From NCBI RefSeq assembly GCF_000801315.1, contig NZ_CP010054.1, positions 1,488,001 to 1,552,000 of the forward strand: 64,000 bases of DNA, written 5' to 3'. The notes beneath the pieces were generated by a model. That model had not been told where the DNA came from. It worked only from the letters and a program-made list of their open reading frames with translations, and ran no database searches. This DNA comes from Hymenobacter sp. DG25B. Lineage in GTDB: Bacteria; Bacteroidota; Bacteroidia; Cytophagales; Hymenobacteraceae. Shown piece after piece: positions 35,399 through 43,370 of the stretch. The position numbers and the translations under genes are program-made. How positions within the stretch are numbered: position 1 is the first letter of the stretch; every line of letters begins with the position of its first letter.

Positions 35399-36356
35399 TG
35401 GCTATGGTTTGATGTGAATACTTATCGGCAAACTCCATCACTTTCCATTCCCACCGCGCCTTGTGGCGCTTCCAATAGGGCTCATGACCAGAGCCGGCAA
35501 AATCCTGTCGTTGCTTTGGCCCCCGCAGGTTCTGGAAAATAGCATCGGTTTCCTCACGGGTTACGCGCGGATCTGCTTCGCCCCACATTAGTAGGGTAGG
35601 CGTGGTGATATGGCTGGCAAACTGGGTAGCATCCAGGTCAAAGGCCCAGAAGCCATTTTGTACGCCACCCCAGAAAACCAACAACTGAGCCATTGGGAAA
35701 TCAGGCAGGTGCATGGCGGCGAAGCGGTTTCGCGCCGTTTGAAGCATGCTACCGTAAGGGCATTCCAGAATGTTTGCCTGGGCCGATACTCCCAGCTCAC
35801 TCTCAGCTCTTAAAATAGCTTCGGCACCCATACTCACACCATAGAGAATAACTGGCTGCCCGGGCTGATTCCGGCGCACCCAGTTAAAAGCCGTGCGTAC
35901 GTCTTCTGCTTCCCGGTATCCTACGGTGCAGGTGTAGCCGGCGGAGCCACCGTTACCAGCAAAATCAGTCAGCAAAACATTAAATCCCAGGCTGCGGAAA
36001 TAAGCGGCTTCCGGAAGTAGTGCGGCTTTATTGCTGGTGTAGCCATGAAAAAGGGCCACGGTGCCCTGGGCATTGGGCACTGTGCTATACCACGCTTCCA
36101 GGCGCCCGTTGGGGCTGGATAAAAAGTGATTGGTGTAGGGAAAATCTGGCAGGGCCAGGCTGTGCGGCTTCGGGTTAGATACGCCCGTGAGCAGCACGCC
36201 CAGCTTGCGCCAGCCGGCCAGCCGCTCCGGATTACTGGTGCGCACGGTGGCGGCAGGGGAGAAATGGGTGAAGCGCCAGGCATGGAAAAAGGCCACGGTG
36301 TTTAACACTACCGTGGCTAATACTAAGAGCAGCGTAAGAAGGCACCTAAGCTTCAT
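35352..36356 (-). CDS. Alpha/beta hydrolase with N-terminal membrane anchor
   Basis: A 334-residue protein with a hydrophobic N-terminus (LLTLLLVLATVVLNTVAFF) that anchors or exports it. The hydrolase core shows VALFHGYTSNKAALLPEA, TDFAGNGGSAG, the nucleophile elbow YGVSMGAE (GxSxG), LMWGEADPRVT with the acid, and GSGHEPYWKR with the catalytic His. It is probably an esterase or lipase-like serine hydrolase of unknown substrate. The start codon overlaps the pseudouridine synthase stop by four bases (ATGA-type), indicating translational coupling. The last 47 bases overlap the Imm53-like gene. Confidence 0.85.
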   Translation of the reverse strand: MKLRCLLTLLLVLATVVLNTVAFFHAWRFTHFSPAATVRTSNPERLAGWRKLGVLLTGVSNPKPHSLALPDFPYTNHFLSSPNGRLEAWYSTVPNAQGTVALFHGYTSNKAALLPEAAYFRSLGFNVLLTDFAGNGGSAGYTCTVGYREAEDVRTAFNWVRRNQPGQPVILYGVSMGAEAILRAESELGVSAQANILECPYGSMLQTARNRFAAMHLPDFPMAQLLVFWGGVQNGFWAFDLDATQFASHITTPTLLMWGEADPRVTREETDAIFQNLRGPKQRQDFAGSGHEPYWKRHKARWEWKVMEFADKYSHQTIANGTAATNSTLVHHQL

Positions 36357-37222
36357 CGGCCGGACTTGCGCCCGCCGCCCGTTGGCCGGTCGGAGCCCGG
36401 TTTGCGGCCGGCGCCACCCCGGCTGGGGCCGCCGGCGGGTTTGCCTTTTCCCTTGCCCTGGGCCGGGCCACCGGCGCTACGGCCGGTTTTGGATTTACTG
36501 CCAGCTCCGGGCTTGGCGCCAAAGCCGCCCCGGTTATAGCCACCGGCGCTGTTCTGGCCGGGCTTTTCACTGGTCGGACGAATGCCGCCGGGCCAATAGC
36601 CACTGTCTGATTTGCTGGCCGGCTTAAAGGTGCCGGCGGCCAGCGTTTGAGCCGCCATATCATCCGTCAGCGCTTTTACCTCATCAGTCGTCAGCTCACG
36701 CCACTGGCCGGGCTGCAGGTTGCCTACCGGAATGCCAGCGAGGCGGGCGCGCACCAGGCGCAGCGTAGGAAAGCCTACGGCCGCCGTCATTTTGCGCACC
36801 TGGCGGTTCATGCCCTGCGAAATGGTAATCTGAATCCAGGAAGTAGGAATAGCGGCCCGGAAACGCACAGGCTTGCTCCGGTCCCAGATTTGGGGTTCTT
36901 CAGTCAATAATTCTACCTCGGCGGGGGTAGTGAAGCCGGTTTTCAGGTCTACGCCACGGCGCAGGGTTTCCAGCGCTTCGGGCGTGGGAATGCCTTCCAC
37001 CTGCACCCAATAGGTTTTCGGCACTTTAAAGCGCGGCTCGGAGAGGCGGTGCTGCAGCTGCTTGTCATCGGTGAGCAGCACCAGGCCTTCGGAGTCATAA
37101 TCCAGGCGGCCTACGGGGTAAATGTTGGGGATATTAACGAAATCCTTGAGCGTGGCGCGGCCATTCTCGTCGGTAAACTGGGTGAGGACTTCGTAGGGTT
37201 TGTTGACGAGGATGTAATGCAT
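36353..37222 (-). CDS. RsuA/RluE family rRNA pseudouridine synthase with Gly/Lys/Arg-rich tail
   Basis: Residues 1-185 form the catalytic domain. NKPYEVLTQFTDENGRATL opens it, the motif PVGRLDYDSEGLVLLTDD holds the catalytic aspartate, and ISQGMNRQVRKMTAAVGFPTLRLVRARLAG is the conserved C-terminal motif. This short form without an S4 domain is closest to RluE, which modifies 23S rRNA. Residues about 200-289 are a disordered basic tail rich in Gly, Lys, Pro and Arg (GKGKGKPAGGPSRGG), likely an RNA-binding extension. The ATG at 37222 lies four bases after a TACCTTTG box. Confidence 0.9.
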   Translation of the reverse strand: MHYILVNKPYEVLTQFTDENGRATLKDFVNIPNIYPVGRLDYDSEGLVLLTDDKQLQHRLSEPRFKVPKTYWVQVEGIPTPEALETLRRGVDLKTGFTTPAEVELLTEEPQIWDRSKPVRFRAAIPTSWIQITISQGMNRQVRKMTAAVGFPTLRLVRARLAGIPVGNLQPGQWRELTTDEVKALTDDMAAQTLAAGTFKPASKSDSGYWPGGIRPTSEKPGQNSAGGYNRGGFGAKPGAGSKSKTGRSAGGPAQGKGKGKPAGGPSRGGAGRKPGSDRPTGGGRKSGR

Positions 37223-37226
37223 GGTG

Positions 37227-37234
37227 CAAAGGTA
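37227..37234 (-). promoter_or_regulatory. -7 box of the pseudouridine synthase gene, four bases before the start codon
   Basis: On the minus strand the order is TACCTTTG, CACC, ATG, the same four-base spacing as clpS. This suggests a leaderless mRNA. The -33 region is taken up by the edge of the family C repeat and no TTG is seen. Confidence 0.6.
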
Positions 37235-37262
37235 GCAGGAAGCACGCATCGTAGCGCGCATT

Positions 37263-37377
37263 GTAGCGCGAAGCTCCGGCTTCGCGCACGAGTGAAGCGA
37301 GTGGTCGGAAATGCGCCGCTTGTAACAATGCTTAGGAACTCGCGCTGCTCGTGCGCGAAGCCGGAGCTTCGCGCTAC
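37263..37377. repeat. Family C inverted-repeat element, copy 2
   Basis: Left arm GTAGCGCGAAGCTCCGGC and right arm GCCGGAGCTTCGCGCTAC flank a loop of about 50 bases. The right end holds the TAG stop codon of the VWA-type gene (37374-37376). Confidence 0.92.
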
Positions 37378-39449
37378 ACTACACCCGAGTACTTCCGTAT
37401 GGCCCATTCCGCCGAAATTAAAGCCAGAATCAGGAAAAACAGCCATTTCATATCGATGAGCTCTTTCAGCTTTTCCTCGGAGTAGATAACCGGCTTGTAG
37501 TTAGCCTTCTCAATGTCCTGGGTGAGCTGGGCGAACTGCTGCGGATAGTAAAGGCGCTGGCCGCTGCGGCGGGAGAGCTGGTAGAGCAGGTTATGGTCGG
37601 CGCGGGCATCCAGGGCTTCCAGCTGCTGCTCCTGCACCAGCAGCTCGCCGCGGTCCTGCTGGGGCTGGCCGCCCAGCGTGGCGCGGGCGGTGTAGCGGTA
37701 GAGGCCGCCGGGCAATGCGCCCAGGTGCAGCGGCGCGCCGTCCTCGGTATTAGTATAGCTGAAGGTGCGCGTCTTCTGCTTTTCGTCGGTGAGGGTAAGG
37801 GTGATTTTCTGGTTGTAGATGCGCTCAAATACTGCGTTGTAGGTTTCGATGCCGAACGTCACGTCGTCCTGCGAAGAAAAGGCGTCCTGCGTAGGGTATA
37901 CATCGAGGCGCTTTTTGTTGGCGTTTTGCGTGAGCAACTGCAGCGTGCGAATAATCATCCGGTCGTAGGCTTCGGGGCGGTCTTCGTGCTCCGTGGCTTC
38001 CTGCAGGCGCCACTGCCAGCTGCCATCCGTGAGCAGGGTAGCCTGGCGCTGGGCTGCCGAGCCGCCAAAAACCAGCAGCGGGCGCTGGGTTTTCAGGCGG
38101 CCTACCTGCTGAAATAAGGCCACTTCGGCGCCGCCATTCAGGCGCAGACTGCCAAAAGGAACCGGGGCGGGCGAATACGCCGCAAACCGCCGGGCAGCGT
38201 CTTCTTCAAAGGAAAAGCGCGCAAATGCTGGGTTGGGCACTGGCGTTACATCATCCGTCTGAGCGCCGCGCGGCTGCACCGTGAGGCCCGCTCCCAAGCG
38301 GTTGTAGGCATCAAAATCAGATTGGGCTCCCAGGATATAGAAGGCCGGAATCCGGCGCTGCCGTACCTGGGCCACTACTTCGCTGCCCAGGCCGCCACGG
38401 GCCGGGAGCTGGTGCAGAATGGCTACATCATAGTCCTGGGCCTTCAGGGGACTGATGCCGGGCAGGTAGGTAACTAGGTCGAAGTTGTCATTTTGCTGAA
38501 TGGCGGCGCGCAGGGCTTTCAGGTCGGGGTGGGGGGCGGCGCCGGCCAGCAGCACCTTCAGCTTGCCTTTTACCACATCCACGTAAGCAAATTTGCTGTT
38601 GTTGAGCAGGGTAAATTCGCCGGGCTGCTTTTCCACTACCACCTCATAGCGCCGCTTGCCGGGGGCCGGCGCCATCACCAGAAAAGTGGTTTTCTGGCGG
38701 CGCTGACCGGCCGGCAGTTTCACCTGCTTGGTTTGCAGCACGCGGCCGTTTTCGCGCAGCTGCACCGTGGCGGTGCTGCCGGCGTAGCCATCGTAGCCAA
38801 TTTCCGCCTCAACCGGGAAACGGTTGCCGCTGAAGGCTACCCGGTTGTAGTTGAGCGCCGGAATGCTCAAATCTTTCTTAGGCACCGTGTCGCCTACAGC
38901 CATGCCGTAAATGGGAAAGCGGTACTCCGAATACTGCGGTGCCCGGCCCTGGTTCACAATGCCATCAGACACCAATACCACGCCGGCCAGGTTGCGGCCT
39001 TCATACGCCTCGCTCACGGCGGAAAGCATACCATCCAGATCAGTAGCGGCGGCTGTGAAGCGCAGCGAATCGGGGCGGACGGCGCGTGTGCCGGGGGTAA
39101 GCGTCTGGGTTTCGACGGTAAAGCCTTTGGCCTGCAGGTCGGTGGTGAGCTGGCGCAGGCCCTGGGTGGTTTGCTGCAGGAGCGGAGCCGGTGTAAACAG
39201 CCCTACCGACTGTGAATTATCCACGGCCAGCACAATGGTGGGCTTCTCGGTGGTGCTGGTGGTGGTTTTGATGAAGGGGGAAAGCAGCAGAAAACACAGC
39301 AAGCTCACCACCAGAAAACGCAGGGCCGCCAGCCCGAGATTCAGCGCCCGGCTCCAGGGCGCTTTGGCCGAGTAGAGCAGGGCCGCGTAGCCCGCGCCCA
39401 CGGCCAGGCACAGCAGAATAAACCAGGGAGAAGCGGCGAAGGATATCAA
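37374..39449 (-). CDS. Membrane protein with von Willebrand factor A-like domain
   Basis: A protein of about 691 residues. Two N-terminal helices (WFILLCLAVGAGYAALLYS, LRFLVVSLLCFLLLSPF) precede a VWA-like fold: TIVLAVDNSQSVG (MIDAS-like DxSxS), ATDLDGMLSAV and AGVVLVSDGIVNQG. A large beta-rich periplasmic region follows, and one C-terminal helix (WLFFLILALISAEWAIRKYSG) ends it. This layout resembles the VWA membrane proteins of aerotolerance-type or unknown systems in Bacteroidota. No good ATG is present; TTG at 39449 is the most plausible start. The stop codon falls in a family C repeat. Confidence 0.78.
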   Translation of the reverse strand: MISFAASPWFILLCLAVGAGYAALLYSAKAPWSRALNLGLAALRFLVVSLLCFLLLSPFIKTTTSTTEKPTIVLAVDNSQSVGLFTPAPLLQQTTQGLRQLTTDLQAKGFTVETQTLTPGTRAVRPDSLRFTAAATDLDGMLSAVSEAYEGRNLAGVVLVSDGIVNQGRAPQYSEYRFPIYGMAVGDTVPKKDLSIPALNYNRVAFSGNRFPVEAEIGYDGYAGSTATVQLRENGRVLQTKQVKLPAGQRRQKTTFLVMAPAPGKRRYEVVVEKQPGEFTLLNNSKFAYVDVVKGKLKVLLAGAAPHPDLKALRAAIQQNDNFDLVTYLPGISPLKAQDYDVAILHQLPARGGLGSEVVAQVRQRRIPAFYILGAQSDFDAYNRLGAGLTVQPRGAQTDDVTPVPNPAFARFSFEEDAARRFAAYSPAPVPFGSLRLNGGAEVALFQQVGRLKTQRPLLVFGGSAAQRQATLLTDGSWQWRLQEATEHEDRPEAYDRMIIRTLQLLTQNANKKRLDVYPTQDAFSSQDDVTFGIETYNAVFERIYNQKITLTLTDEKQKTRTFSYTNTEDGAPLHLGALPGGLYRYTARATLGGQPQQDRGELLVQEQQLEALDARADHNLLYQLSRRSGQRLYYPQQFAQLTQDIEKANYKPVIYSEEKLKELIDMKWLFFLILALISAEWAIRKYSGVV

Positions 39450-39725
39450 CGGCGGAAATACGTGAAGAGAGCACCAATAACTCCAAAGCAACCGAAACGG
39501 TTGCCTGGGCTGATCAGAGGAATAGGATACAGAATAAGGAAGGCAGGCGAAGTTAAGAGTTCTGGAAAGGGATGCTGCGGTTTGTTGCCATCTCTTACAA
39601 CCGACATGCTCAGCAGGACGGCAAATTGTTGGGCGATATGAGCCAAACGCTGGCGGCGTTTGTTGTGCGAAGGTAGCCGTAGAAAGTACGGCATTAGCCT
39701 CTCGCAAACTCATTTCCTCCTGCAC

Positions 39726-40517
39726 ATGGACTTACAACTTGACCAAAAAACCGTTCTGGTTACCGCTTCTACCGGCGGCATCGGCCTGGAAATAGCCCGC
39801 TCCTTTGCCCGCGAAGGGGCCATAGTTATCATCAACGGCCGCACAGCCGCCAGCGTGCAGCAGGCCATTGCGCAACTGCGGCAGGAGTTTCCTGAAGCCG
39901 AACTGCTGCCGCTGGTGGCAGACAATGGCACCGCCGAAGGAGCCGCCCAAACCATACACAAGTACCCGGAGGTGGATGTGCTGGTAAATAACCTGGGTAT
40001 CTATGAGGCCACCGAGTTCTTTGATACCACCGATGAATCCTGGCTGCGGCTGTTTGAGGTGAACATTATGAGTGGCGTGCGCCTCAGCCGCCATTACCTG
40101 CGCGGTATGCTGGCCCGCACCACCGGGCGCATCATCTTCATCAGCAGCGAATCGGCGATGAACCCGGCCCCGGAAATGGCCCACTACAGCGCCACCAAGC
40201 TGATGCAGCTTTCCATTTCCCGAAGCCTAGCCGAAATGACGAAAGGCTCCAACGTCACCGTAAATGCCCTGATGCCGGGCTCCACGCATACCCCCGGGGT
40301 AGAGGAATTTATCCGACAGGTATTTCCCGATGAAAAAGATTACGCCACGGCGGAGCGGCGCTTTATGGCCGAAAACCGCCCAACCTCCCTTATCAGCCGC
40401 CTGATTCAACCCCGGGAAATTGCCGATTTCACCGTATTCGTAGCCAGCCCCCTGGCCGGCGCCATCAACGGAGCCAGCCTGCGCGTAGATGGCGGCATTG
40501 TGCGCAGCGCCGTGTAA
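39726..40517 (+). CDS. SDR family oxidoreductase
   Basis: A 263-residue short-chain dehydrogenase/reductase. The NAD(P) motif is [16 protein letters not shown] (TGxxxGxG variant with Ser/Thr), NNLGIYE replaces the usual [12 protein letters not shown] supplies the catalytic Ser and HYSATK the YxxxK pair. The C-terminal [17 protein letters not shown] is classic. The substrate is unknown. The ATG at 39726 gives the usual N-terminus; the frame extends to 39660. It is divergent from the VWA gene and followed by a family B repeat, convergent with ackA. Confidence 0.9.
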   Translation: MDLQLDQKTVLVTASTGGIGLEIARSFAREGAIVIINGRTAASVQQAIAQLRQEFPEAELLPLVADNGTAEGAAQTIHKYPEVDVLVNNLGIYEATEFFDTTDESWLRLFEVNIMSGVRLSRHYLRGMLARTTGRIIFISSESAMNPAPEMAHYSATKLMQLSISRSLAEMTKGSNVTVNALMPGSTHTPGVEEFIRQVFPDEKDYATAERRFMAENRPTSLISRLIQPREIADFTVFVASPLAGAINGASLRVDGGIVRSAV

Positions 40518-40545
40518 AAGGAAGGGTGTTAGTTAATATTCCTAA

Positions 40546-40693
40546 CCGTCATGCAGAGCAGAGCGAAGCATCTCGCGTGCTGACTATTTTGGGAAAATAA
40601 CGGTCATGCTGAGCGGAGTCGAAGCATCTCGCCCGCTTCGTTGCAGTGGTATACCACACTAGCGAGATGCTTCGACTCCGCTCAGCATGACCC
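40546..40693. repeat. Family B inverted-repeat element, copy 2
   Basis: An inner inverted repeat (40601-40632 and 40662-40692) carries GGTCATGCTGAGCGGAGTCG and its complement, preceded by a second unit CCGTCATGCAGAGCAGAGCG. It lies between the convergent SDR and ackA genes. Confidence 0.9.
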
Positions 40694-40746
40694 GTTCTTT
40701 TAGTGTGTATTTCTACTTGGTGTGTATTGCATTTAGATATCTATTA

Positions 40747-41949
40747 CTAAGCCTGCATCACCAAATCTGCGCACTGGCGGGCAATTTCCAGCTCCTCGTT
40801 GGTCGGAATCACCAGCACTTTTACGCGGGAGCCCGGGGCCGACAGGTCACGAAGGCCGGGGGAGCGCCGCTGATTTTCGCTGGTTTCCAGCGTGATGCCG
40901 AAAAAATCGAGGTTGCGGCAGGTTAGCTCCCGTACGCGGGCGTCGTTTTCGCCTACGCCGCCGGTGAATACAATGGCTTCGGCGCCATTGAGAACCGCCA
41001 GAAAACTGCCGATGTATTTCTTGATGCGGTAGGCGTAGAGGTCGTAGGCCAGCCGGGCGCGCTCGTCGCCGTGCTCCAGGGCGTGGGTCACGTCGCGCAT
41101 GTCGCTGTGGCCGGTGAGACCCAGCATGCCGCTTTCCTTGTTCAGCAGGTTTTGTACCTGGCTGGCGGTGTAGCCCAGGTGCTCGATAAGGTGAAAAATA
41201 ACGGCCTGGTCGGTGTCGCCGGCTCGGGTGCCCATCACCAAGCCGTTCATGGGGCCAAAGCCCATGCTGGTATCCACGGAATGGCCGGCGGCGGTGGCTG
41301 TCATGCTGCAGCCATTGCCCAGGTGAATGGTGATAACGCGCGCCTCCGGGTTTTCTAAATAGCGCAGTGCCTCGCCGGCCACAAACTTATGGCTGGTGCC
41401 GTGAAAGCCATAGGCCCGGAAACCGTGCTCGGTGTACAGCTTTTCGGGCAGGGCAAAGCGGTAGGCGTGGGGCGGCAGCGTGTGGTGAAATGCCGTATCG
41501 AATACGGCTATTTGCCGGGCCTGCGGAAACAGCTGCTCGGCTACCTCCATGCCCAGCAAATTGGGGGGGTTATGCAGCGGGGCAAGGGAAAACAGCTGCC
41601 GGATTTTGTCTTTTACCTCCGCCGTAATGAGCGTAGTGTCGCGGAACTGCTCGCCGCCGTGCACGGCGCGGTGGCCCACCACCGCAATTTCATCCGGGTT
41701 CTGGATAACGCCGATTTCAGCATCGGTGAGCAGGCGCATGGCTTCTTCCAGCCCGGCGCGGTGGTCGGGAATGGGGAGGGTGCGCCGTACCGTATGCTCC
41801 TGGCCATCTACCAGCGCGTGGTGCGTGAGCAGCCCGTCCGTCAGGCCAATTCGCTCAATCAGGCCCCGGCTAACGGGCTGCTCCTGGGGCCAGCGGAAGA
41901 GTTGGTACTTGAGGGAGCTGCTGCCGGAGTTGATAACGAAGATGTTCAT
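40747..41949 (-). CDS. ackA: Acetate kinase AckA
   Basis: A 400-residue acetate kinase that interconverts acetyl phosphate and acetate with ATP formation. Diagnostic segments are IFVINSGSSSLKYQLF, VVGHRAVHGGEQF, AVFDTAFHHTLPPHAY, YGFHGTSHKFVAGEA, ITIHLGNGCSMTA, DTSMGFGPMNGLVMGTRAGD and VFTGGVGENDARVRE. It works with Pta encoded upstream on the same strand, but an AT-rich two-gene island on the other strand separates them. It is not clear whether ackA still shares a transcript with pta. Confidence 0.97.
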   Translation of the reverse strand: MNIFVINSGSSSLKYQLFRWPQEQPVSRGLIERIGLTDGLLTHHALVDGQEHTVRRTLPIPDHRAGLEEAMRLLTDAEIGVIQNPDEIAVVGHRAVHGGEQFRDTTLITAEVKDKIRQLFSLAPLHNPPNLLGMEVAEQLFPQARQIAVFDTAFHHTLPPHAYRFALPEKLYTEHGFRAYGFHGTSHKFVAGEALRYLENPEARVITIHLGNGCSMTATAAGHSVDTSMGFGPMNGLVMGTRAGDTDQAVIFHLIEHLGYTASQVQNLLNKESGMLGLTGHSDMRDVTHALEHGDERARLAYDLYAYRIKKYIGSFLAVLNGAEAIVFTGGVGENDARVRELTCRNLDFFGITLETSENQRRSPGLRDLSAPGSRVKVLVIPTNEELEIARQCADLVMQA

Positions 41950-42205
41950 AGGGCGGTGAAGGTAAAGACGCGCCCCGAAAGTACGGATGGATGAGTAGTA
42001 TCTGTAGGCCTGCTCTGCGCAAGCTAATCAACTGCTTATTATCGAGACATTCAACTCTATTAACCAAGACTCACAGGGACATCTCAGCTACAAGGCTAGG
42101 GAAGTTTGGTGCTGTGCGTCAACCAACATACATTGCGCAAGATGGCGCTGGCGCTTTGCGAAATAAGAAAATTTCGCCCCAAGAAGTGAGAACTTAAATG
42201 GGGAT

Positions 42206-42238
42206 TTTGCGGCTTTTTTAAAATGATAAATAACTTTG
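42206..42238 (+). promoter_or_regulatory. Promoter of the AT-rich island genes
   Basis: TTTG at 42206-42209 and TAACTTTG at 42231-42238 are 21 bases apart. The TTG start codon at 42243 follows after just four bases (TATT), matching the clpS and pseudouridine synthase arrangement. Confidence 0.6.
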
Positions 42239-42242
42239 TATT

Positions 42243-42821
42243 TTGAAAAATAATAGACTATTAATTACGATAATAGTATTCTTTGTATTAGTAAATTCCG
42301 CCTATTTTTGGGAAGGGCAGCTTAGGATTTTGACTTTTCCAGTCTATTTAATCTTGTTTTTTGTTTATTTATGGCTTATTGTAGTTCTTTTCCGACAGTT
42401 TTACTTAGCATATAAGGAAAAGTTTAATACTAGAAAACGACTCTTGATCTTAAGTCTTCTGACATTTGTGATACTTATGACATTCCTCAGGCCTTATGGG
42501 TTTATAGACTTTGACAAGTTAGCAGGGGTAGATTTGTTGATTGCAGAAAGAGAAGGTAGTGGAGGTTGTGGAACATCTATAAAATTTAAAGATAATTTTA
42601 AGTTTTCTCAAAGAAATGTCTGCTTTGGTGTTGAAGAGATAAGAGGAACTTATAAATTGAAAAACGATACAATTTTCTTTAACAATGAGAAACATTTGAA
42701 ATTTGGGTTGGTAAAACCATCTTCTTATGAAAAGGATTTAAAATCATTGTATTTATTCACTGAAGCTAATGATACAACTGGATTTGAGCTTGAAATAACA
42801 AAAAATGACTTAGTTATGTAG
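42243..42821 (+). CDS. Membrane protein of unknown function, AT-rich island
   Basis: A 192-residue protein starting at TTG 42243, four bases after a TAACTTTG box. Three N-terminal membrane helices (residues 5-85) are followed by a soluble domain of about 100 residues with GSGGCGTSIKFKDNF, QRNVCFGVEEIRGTYKLKND, a pattern of two cysteines in short beta-strands that I have seen in uncharacterised Bacteroidota proteins. Function unknown. Codon use is AT-rich, unlike ackA and pta on either side, which indicates horizontal acquisition. The next gene follows after 27 bases on the same strand and is probably in the same operon. Confidence 0.65.
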   Translation: MKNNRLLITIIVFFVLVNSAYFWEGQLRILTFPVYLILFFVYLWLIVVLFRQFYLAYKEKFNTRKRLLILSLLTFVILMTFLRPYGFIDFDKLAGVDLLIAEREGSGGCGTSIKFKDNFKFSQRNVCFGVEEIRGTYKLKNDTIFFNNEKHLKFGLVKPSSYEKDLKSLYLFTEANDTTGFELEITKNDLVM

Positions 42822-42848
42822 AAAAAATAAAATTCAAAGGTTATTGCA

Positions 42849-43325
42849 ATGAGGGAAAATTCAGAACTTAACGGAAGCCGATACGCAATGCTAGCGGTAA
42901 TTATAGCAATAGGACTTGTATTGTTTATTATATTTTTAATAAATTTAACTATAAATCCGAACGTAGTGGAAAAGATTAATAATGATATTAATAACTTCTA
43001 TTTTCCTGTTATAATCGGTATCTTATCTCTTTTTGTATCTGCCAATTACTTTGGTAGGAAAGCAGGTGTTAAAATCAATAAAGATACTAATGCTCAAAGT
43101 TCAGGTGGCTTTGTTGCTGCCCTGCAAGTATTAATTATATCAGCATTAACTGTTTCTTTGGCCGAAGTAATTCAGATAAGTTGGATTGAGGGTTTTGACG
43201 TCTTTATAGCATTTTATTTCCTGCTGAGAATAGCGGTGGCAATGTTCCTACTAGGCTTTCCTTTTGCATTGCTATTAGGATATGGTTTTGAATATCTACT
43301 GATTAAGAAACTGAAAAAGCCATAA
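42849..43325 (+). CDS. Small integral membrane protein of unknown function, AT-rich island
   Basis: A 158-residue protein starting at ATG 42849 with four predicted helices: IGLVLFIIFLINLTI, FYFPVIIGILSLFVSANYFG, AALQVLIISALTVSLAEV and IAFYFLLRIAVAMFLLGFPFALLLGYG. A hydrophilic loop (KAGVKINKDTNAQSSGG) lies between helices two and three. I recognise no family. It follows the previous membrane protein by 27 bases and shares its AT-rich composition, so the two likely moved together. It is convergent with pta. Confidence 0.65.
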   Translation: MRENSELNGSRYAMLAVIIAIGLVLFIIFLINLTINPNVVEKINNDINNFYFPVIIGILSLFVSANYFGRKAGVKINKDTNAQSSGGFVAALQVLIISALTVSLAEVIQISWIEGFDVFIAFYFLLRIAVAMFLLGFPFALLLGYGFEYLLIKKLKKP

Positions 43326-43370
43326 ACTCGGTTAATTCCCAGAAACGGCTTCTTTACTTCCACCTGATTA

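Noticed and set aside
41950..43370. Insertion sequence between pta and ackA
   Set aside because: No transposase, terminal inverted repeats or target duplication could be seen around the AT-rich island.
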